Assembly (NCBI GenBank): GCA_004151065.3
Contig: NWUY0300007685.1
Span: 66,702-77,690 of the forward strand
Direction: 5' to 3'
Source of the DNA: Larix sibirica
Lineage: Eukaryota > Streptophyta > Pinopsida > Pinales > Pinaceae
Length of the DNA stretch: 10,989 nucleotides
Shown here: piece after piece, positions 7,317 to 10,989 of the stretch
Position numbering within the stretch: position 1 is the first letter of the stretch
How the letters are laid out: each line of letters starts with the position of its first letter
Notes under the pieces: model-generated
What the model saw: the letters and a program-made list of their open reading frames with translations, nothing else
Told to the model about the DNA's origin: nothing
Database searches by the model: none
Position numbers and translations under genes: made by a program

Positions 7317-7835
7317 TTGACTTATGAGGCTTTCATTGATTTATATCAAAGTTCCAATGTCTCCAAACAAATGCTCTTAAAAAACAAGATTCCAGCCATA
7401 CATATATATACCATAGATATAATGGTGAGACATCTAGCCAAGATCACAGAGTTGAGAGATCAAATGACTAACAAAGGGATAAAAGTAGAGCATAATAAAT
7501 TTGTGTTCATTACCTCAGATGAACTTTCTCCATATTGGAAATATTTTGTTCAAGGTTCTTGTGCTCTAGAGAATTTACCTAATTATGAGAATAACCTTGT
7601 GCAAAAAGAGATCAAGTTGGAGTCTTTTTAAATGGAGAAAAATGAAATACAATACCTAGACCTCATTTGGAGGATGAGGAAGGGAAGGAAGAAAGGATAC
7701 AAGAAGGGTAAGAAGGAAGAATCAATCCATGATAAGAAGGATTTCAGTAAGTTGAAAAGTTTTAGGTGTCACCAATTGGAACATTATGCTAGCCAATTCC
7801 CAAAGAAGAAGAAGGGCAAGGATAAGAAATAGAAA
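7317..7835 (+). pseudogene. gag: Copia gag, C-terminal part with damaged zinc knuckle
   Basis: After a frame change the gag reading continues: LTYEAFIDLYQSSNVSKQML, then MVRHLAKITELRDQM, SPYWKYFVQGSCALENLP and KEIKLES. This matches the UBN2-type copia gag region (xLxxLYQSxNxxRKMxLRxKL, xYLxxIxxxRDQL, WxxFVxGIC-RExLPxW). A TAA at 7629-7631 interrupts it, then the same frame resumes with a very Lys-rich segment and a knuckle. The CX2CX4HX4C knuckle (7758-7799) reads SFRCHQLEHYASQF: the first Cys is Ser, the usual Gly is Glu, and the last Cys is Phe. It therefore could not bind zinc normally. A basic KKKKGKDKK tail ends at the TAG at 7830-7832. Confidence 0.78.
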
Positions 7836-8175
7836 TAGGTTCCAGTGAGTGAAAGTATTGTATAAGTAGTGGATTAGTTCTCATACTAACCTAATATTTT
7901 CTTCTCCATAGTCTCTTGTTTATATTATAATAGTGTGTCAAGTATTGGATAGTGGGGAATCATGACATATACCTTATGAATGGAAATTAGTGAGTAGTTT
8001 TCAAGAGCAAAAGGGAGGAATGAGATTCAAGTTAGGTGATGATCCTACATATCCTATGAAAGGATTGGCATATGGTATATATTTCCTTCTAGATGTTATC
8101 ATGTGATTTTCTTGAGTTGAATGATGTTTTATTTGTTCCTAGTTTGAATTTCAAAATATTCTTTCACTTTCTTGT
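7836..8175 (+). pseudogene. Copia protease remnant
   Basis: In frame 1, VLDSGES then a stop then HIPYEWK (about 7942-7980) matches the copia aspartic protease active site (x-x-DSGAS-x-H-M/I), with Ala changed to Glu after DSG and a stop (TGA, 7963-7965) in place of the residue before His. Next comes MRFKLGDDPTYPMKGLAYG, matching the (V/L)xLGDDxxYxVxGxG block. Shifted frames then give FLELNDVLFVPSLNFK (about 8110-8155), the DVLYVPxLxxNLxS block. The protease would cut the Gag-Pol polyprotein; this copy has at least one stop and one frameshift. Confidence 0.7.
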
Positions 8176-8364
8176 ATGGTAGATCATCAGTGTGGAGTTG
8201 CATTCAAAGGGCATCATTACACTATCAATGCTTCTAGTGTAGCAAGTTCAGGGACTTTGGAAATATATGTGTGGGATAGTAGATTTTACAAGTTACTTGC
8301 TTACCTTGTGGCACGTTTACATATTATTGATTACACAAATGGTTCTCACACAAGTGACATCTAG
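8176..8364 (+). pseudogene. Copia protease end / gag-pre-integrase remnant, truncated
   Basis: An open segment includes CGVAFKGHHYTINASSV, then WDSRFYKLLAYLVARLHI. It fits the end of the protease and the short pre-integrase segment (G-x-LYKLLxxPVxxLH) that normally runs into the zinc-binding ELWHRRxxHL motif of integrase. That His motif is not found: the frame stops (TAG at 8362-8364) and the following DNA shows no integrase homology. The element is therefore cut off here. Similarity is clear in the LLAYLVARLH part and weaker before it. Confidence 0.55.
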
Positions 8365-8370
8365 AAATTT

Positions 8371-9762
8371 CTCTATGAGGGTGCCTCAAAGGGAGGTAGG
8401 AATAATCACCTAAGTATTTATAGTCCCTAAAATGAGTCAAATCAACAATGAATGATCATATAACTTTAAAATCTCTTTGTGTGTGGAACTATACATTGAA
8501 TAGATGATCATTATGTAATATATACAAGATTTATGCATAACATATTGTGTGGAAATGAATGAGTAACATTAAATTCATTGTGATAATTTCCTCCTTTCCA
8601 TATGTGTCGTCATGCCAATTGAAAAAAAACAATAGATATATTCACAAATCAAATTTTCTATATGTTCAATTAAAGTTGCATTGAATTAGGCCATGCATAA
8701 TTTGTTCGTTATATATGCTTTAGTTGCATAAATTATTTATTCCTCATATAGCTATGCATATAACCCTTCACATATAGATTAATTTGTGAATATTAGTTCA
8801 TTGCATTGCAAACTTGCATTGATGAGAGAATGAAGCATGGGATTCATTTCCAATCATATTAATTATCCAAATTATATGTAAGCACTGCTAATTTAAATTG
8901 GCATTTAAATTGCAAGAAGAATTCATTCCATATGTTGATGGTGGATAACCCCTTGAACCTTTGATTTTATTGCATAGTGACACAATAATAGTGATAATTC
9001 TAAGTTGAAGTAGTTAATTGATTTAATCCCCATTTAATTTATTTACTCAAGAATCCTTTTGTGATTGTAATGCTTGCTTCCTGAAATGTTTTACTTTTGT
9101 TATGTGAGATAAGATTGTATGATATATTACAAAACATGAGAGAGATGCACAATAACACAATATGATATTATGAATAAATAGTGCAATTATAGAAGAGTTC
9201 TCCTCCTTATATATGGTTATTCATGGACTCATTTCCACTTATGAACATGGGATATATTTTCTTTACACGATAAGTAAAAAAACATACCTAAGTCATAAAG
9301 TGACTTTTGTTATAGCATGTAAGTCTTACATCCTAAAACCTCCTTTTAAGGCTTACAATACTAAAACCCAAACTAGTTGAAACCAAACACACATTGATTG
9401 AAAGAAAAATATTAGATGTAATCAAAACTGAACATTATTCAAAAGGTTCTTCTTTGAAAACAATTGACAGACCTGGTAGAGATCCATCAAGGTGCCCTAT
9501 AACCCTCATAAAGGTGGATCTCCCAAGTTAAATTCATGAATTCCCAGATTCCATGACCTCCCAAAACTTATGAATTACTAATATCTTGAATTGTTAGAGA
9601 ACCATCCATGTTGATATCCATCTATAATGCTCCATAAGGTTGTCTCATGACCCTTGTAATGGTATAATTTCAAGATTCACAAATTTCCAAACTATATAAG
9701 AAGCCATACATGTTGAGCTTTATTTACACTAAATCCCTTCCTATCTTCAAGGTGCATGCTTC
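8371..9762. other. Unassigned AT-rich stretch
   Basis: No protein similarity, RNA gene or clear repeat was recognised on either strand. The sequence is very AT-rich with many stop codons. It replaces the integrase/RT part expected after the copia pre-integrase remnant. Since a gag-like segment lies antisense just beyond it, parts of it may belong to a second, minus-strand element. Confidence 0.5.
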
Positions 9763-10040
9763 TTAATATGAGTAAAATGGTGTTTCTTCAATAAGGTCAT
9801 CACCATTGTCTACAACTAGTGGATCTTAAACAATGGATGCATTAGCTACATGTGGTTTGTCCTTGAGTTTTCCCTTGATGTCCATTTTACCTTGAGAACA
9901 TAATTGGCTTGAAATCTACAGCTCCAAGTTGTGTAACTCATTTTCTTGCAACAGTAACATTCCATCTCCCCCTCGTCTTTAACTAATTTGTTATGATTGT
10001 ACCTTGAGCATAATGAATTATGAGGGTGAGGATCATCTTC
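9763..10040 (-). pseudogene. Antisense copia-type gag C-terminus with zinc-knuckle-like motif
   Basis: On the minus strand a 64-codon open stretch (10040 down to 9849) contains DEGEMECYCCKKMSYTTWSC followed by RFQANYVLK. CYCCKKMSYTTWSC (9959 down to 9918) has exact CX2CX4HX4C spacing, except that His is Tyr, a one-base change (CAC to TAC). After a frameshift the next frame (9885 down to 9766) reads DIKGKLKDKPHVANASIV, a stop, then DPLVVDNGDDLIEETPF. A knuckle followed by a (K)GKLKxxxxVA segment and an acidic tail is typical of the end of copia gag. It is unlikely to be part of the plus-strand element and points to a second, oppositely oriented remnant. A chance match is possible because the segment is short. 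Confidence 0.5.
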
Positions 10041-10904
10041 TTACTTATGTGCTTTTGAGTGTGATGAGATGTGACTTAGAATATACATGGACAATATGTA
10101 ACATTTCCAAATTGTTTTTGTTCTTTATTGAGGTCACAAGGCACTCCATAAGCACACTAATTTTTTCACTACCATCTCGATGCTCTAGTAAAAAAAAATG
10201 ATGAAATGCATGCATTATTATGCAGTGATATGCATACATAATTTAACCATATACTACTCATAAATATAATATCATATTAATACATGAAATATGAACTTTC
10301 CAAACTAGAAAATAAGTTAACCCAGAATAAGAACAATAATAATTATGATAATTATAATCATCATGAACACGTATCTCTTTGAAGTCTTCATCGATTGGTT
10401 GTAGATGAATAACATCCCACCCAACCATAGGTTGTTTTTCATATCAATACTCTTTATAATAGAGGAAACCTACCAGTTGAATCCATGAATCCACCAGGGA
10501 GAAATTCATATAGTTGAACTCTAATTCCTCTCACATAGCCCAAATCCTAGAATTTTAATTTTATTGATTCAAATTTCACTTTAGAAATCCAAATATAAAA
10601 TCCTTTTTCTCATCATGCTACACAATCCAAGGAATGGGATCCCCTCCTATGCTAAACAATCACTCTTGCTATCCCACTTCCCTCAAGGATTCTAGCATAC
10701 GTTGGCAAGCAAATATCTATGATGAGATTCCAAGGATTATCAAGTGTAAATGAACTTTCATAATAACATAAATTAACTCAACATATAGTCATAATTTCCC
10801 AATAATATCCTAGATGTAAATTTTCATAGTTTACTTACTATAAAAACTATGATAGTGCAAGCTCAATTAAAAAATAAAAACTATGAATGTAACTATGTAA
10901 GCAC
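10041..10904. other. Unassigned AT-rich stretch
   Basis: No coding similarity was found on either strand; the short open frames on both strands around 10004-10239 overlap each other and look random. A 12-base perfect palindrome AATGCATGCATT (10205-10216) contains the RY motif CATGCA, with further TGCAT repeats to about 10240. The segment could include the upstream part of the minus-strand gag or its leader, but nothing supports this directly. Confidence 0.45.
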
Positions 10905-10989
10905 ATGATGCAGGAGCATCCTGCTGTCCATCCAAGTCCAATGTTTGGTCAGACCTTAGGGTCTTGACATTTTCCTAAGCAGAGGTCTT
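10905..10989. repeat. Possible edge of another repeat or LTR
   Basis: Composition changes abruptly from AT-rich DNA to a more balanced sequence beginning TGATGCAGGAGCATCCTGC. It contains a short hairpin, GCAGGA (10910-10915), loop GCA, TCCTGC (10919-10924). A TG start with a terminal palindrome would fit an LTR or other repeat end, but the window ends before this can be tested. Confidence 0.25.

Larger units (their letters stand above)
4981..8370 (+). mobile_element. Degenerate 5' portion of a Ty1/copia LTR retrotransposon
   Basis: The order is that of a copia element: LTR-like region with promoter (to 6862), primer binding site (6863-6874), gag (from 7075), zinc knuckle (7758-7799), protease (about 7942) and pre-integrase region (to about 8364). 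Integrase, RT, RNase H and the 3' LTR are missing from the window. All coding parts carry stops and frameshifts, so it is not autonomous. The left boundary is approximate and the right boundary marks where homology ends. The sequence replacing the rest of pol is unassigned AT-rich DNA. Confidence 0.7.

Noticed and set aside
10004-10239. Overlapping 64-65 codon frames on both strands
   Set aside because: Neither resembles a protein; they overlap each other in AT-rich DNA.

Overview
The window looks like nuclear DNA from a plant with a large, repeat-rich genome. A conifer or other gymnosperm is the best guess, but this is inferred from style and not from a species marker. The DNA is AT-rich, true coding sequence is very sparse, one intron-bounded eukaryotic exon is clear, and most of the rest is decayed LTR retrotransposon or featureless sequence. 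There are no bacterial-type operons, rRNA, tRNA or CRISPR features.

Positions 1-1800 hold the 3' end of a host gene on the + strand. A splice acceptor at 1351-1354 opens a 43-codon terminal exon (1355-1486). It encodes the C-terminal half of a YL1_C domain, best matched to INO80 complex subunit C (Ies6), a chromatin-remodelling subunit. A candidate poly(A) signal follows at 1788. Earlier exons are not recognised in the upstream 1.35 kb, so that stretch is probably part of a long intron. A second possible exon lies on the - strand at 152-390 and is of unknown family. Positions 1800-3650 show nothing I can assign.

Positions 3668-4590 carry a badly decayed Ty3/gypsy pol fragment on the + strand. 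A type I RNase H domain comes first, then a linker, then the N-terminal part of a reverse transcriptase. This order (RNase H upstream of RT) differs from the usual RT-RNase H-integrase order.

Positions about 4980-8370 look like the 5' part of a degenerate Ty1/copia element on the + strand. It has a long LTR-like region ending at 6862, an initiator-tRNA-Met primer binding site at 6863, a gag pseudogene with a damaged zinc knuckle, a protease remnant and a pre-integrase remnant, after which homology stops. The LTR-like region contains a diverged direct duplication of 0.5-0.6 kb, so the TATA-box promoter is present twice (5182 and 5811).

Positions 8370-10989 are mostly unassigned AT-rich DNA. 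One antisense segment (9763-10040, - strand) resembles the zinc-knuckle end of another copia-type gag. The last ~85 bases differ in composition and may be the edge of a further repeat. The only gene likely to be functional is the INO80C-like one; I found no support for a new multi-gene system.
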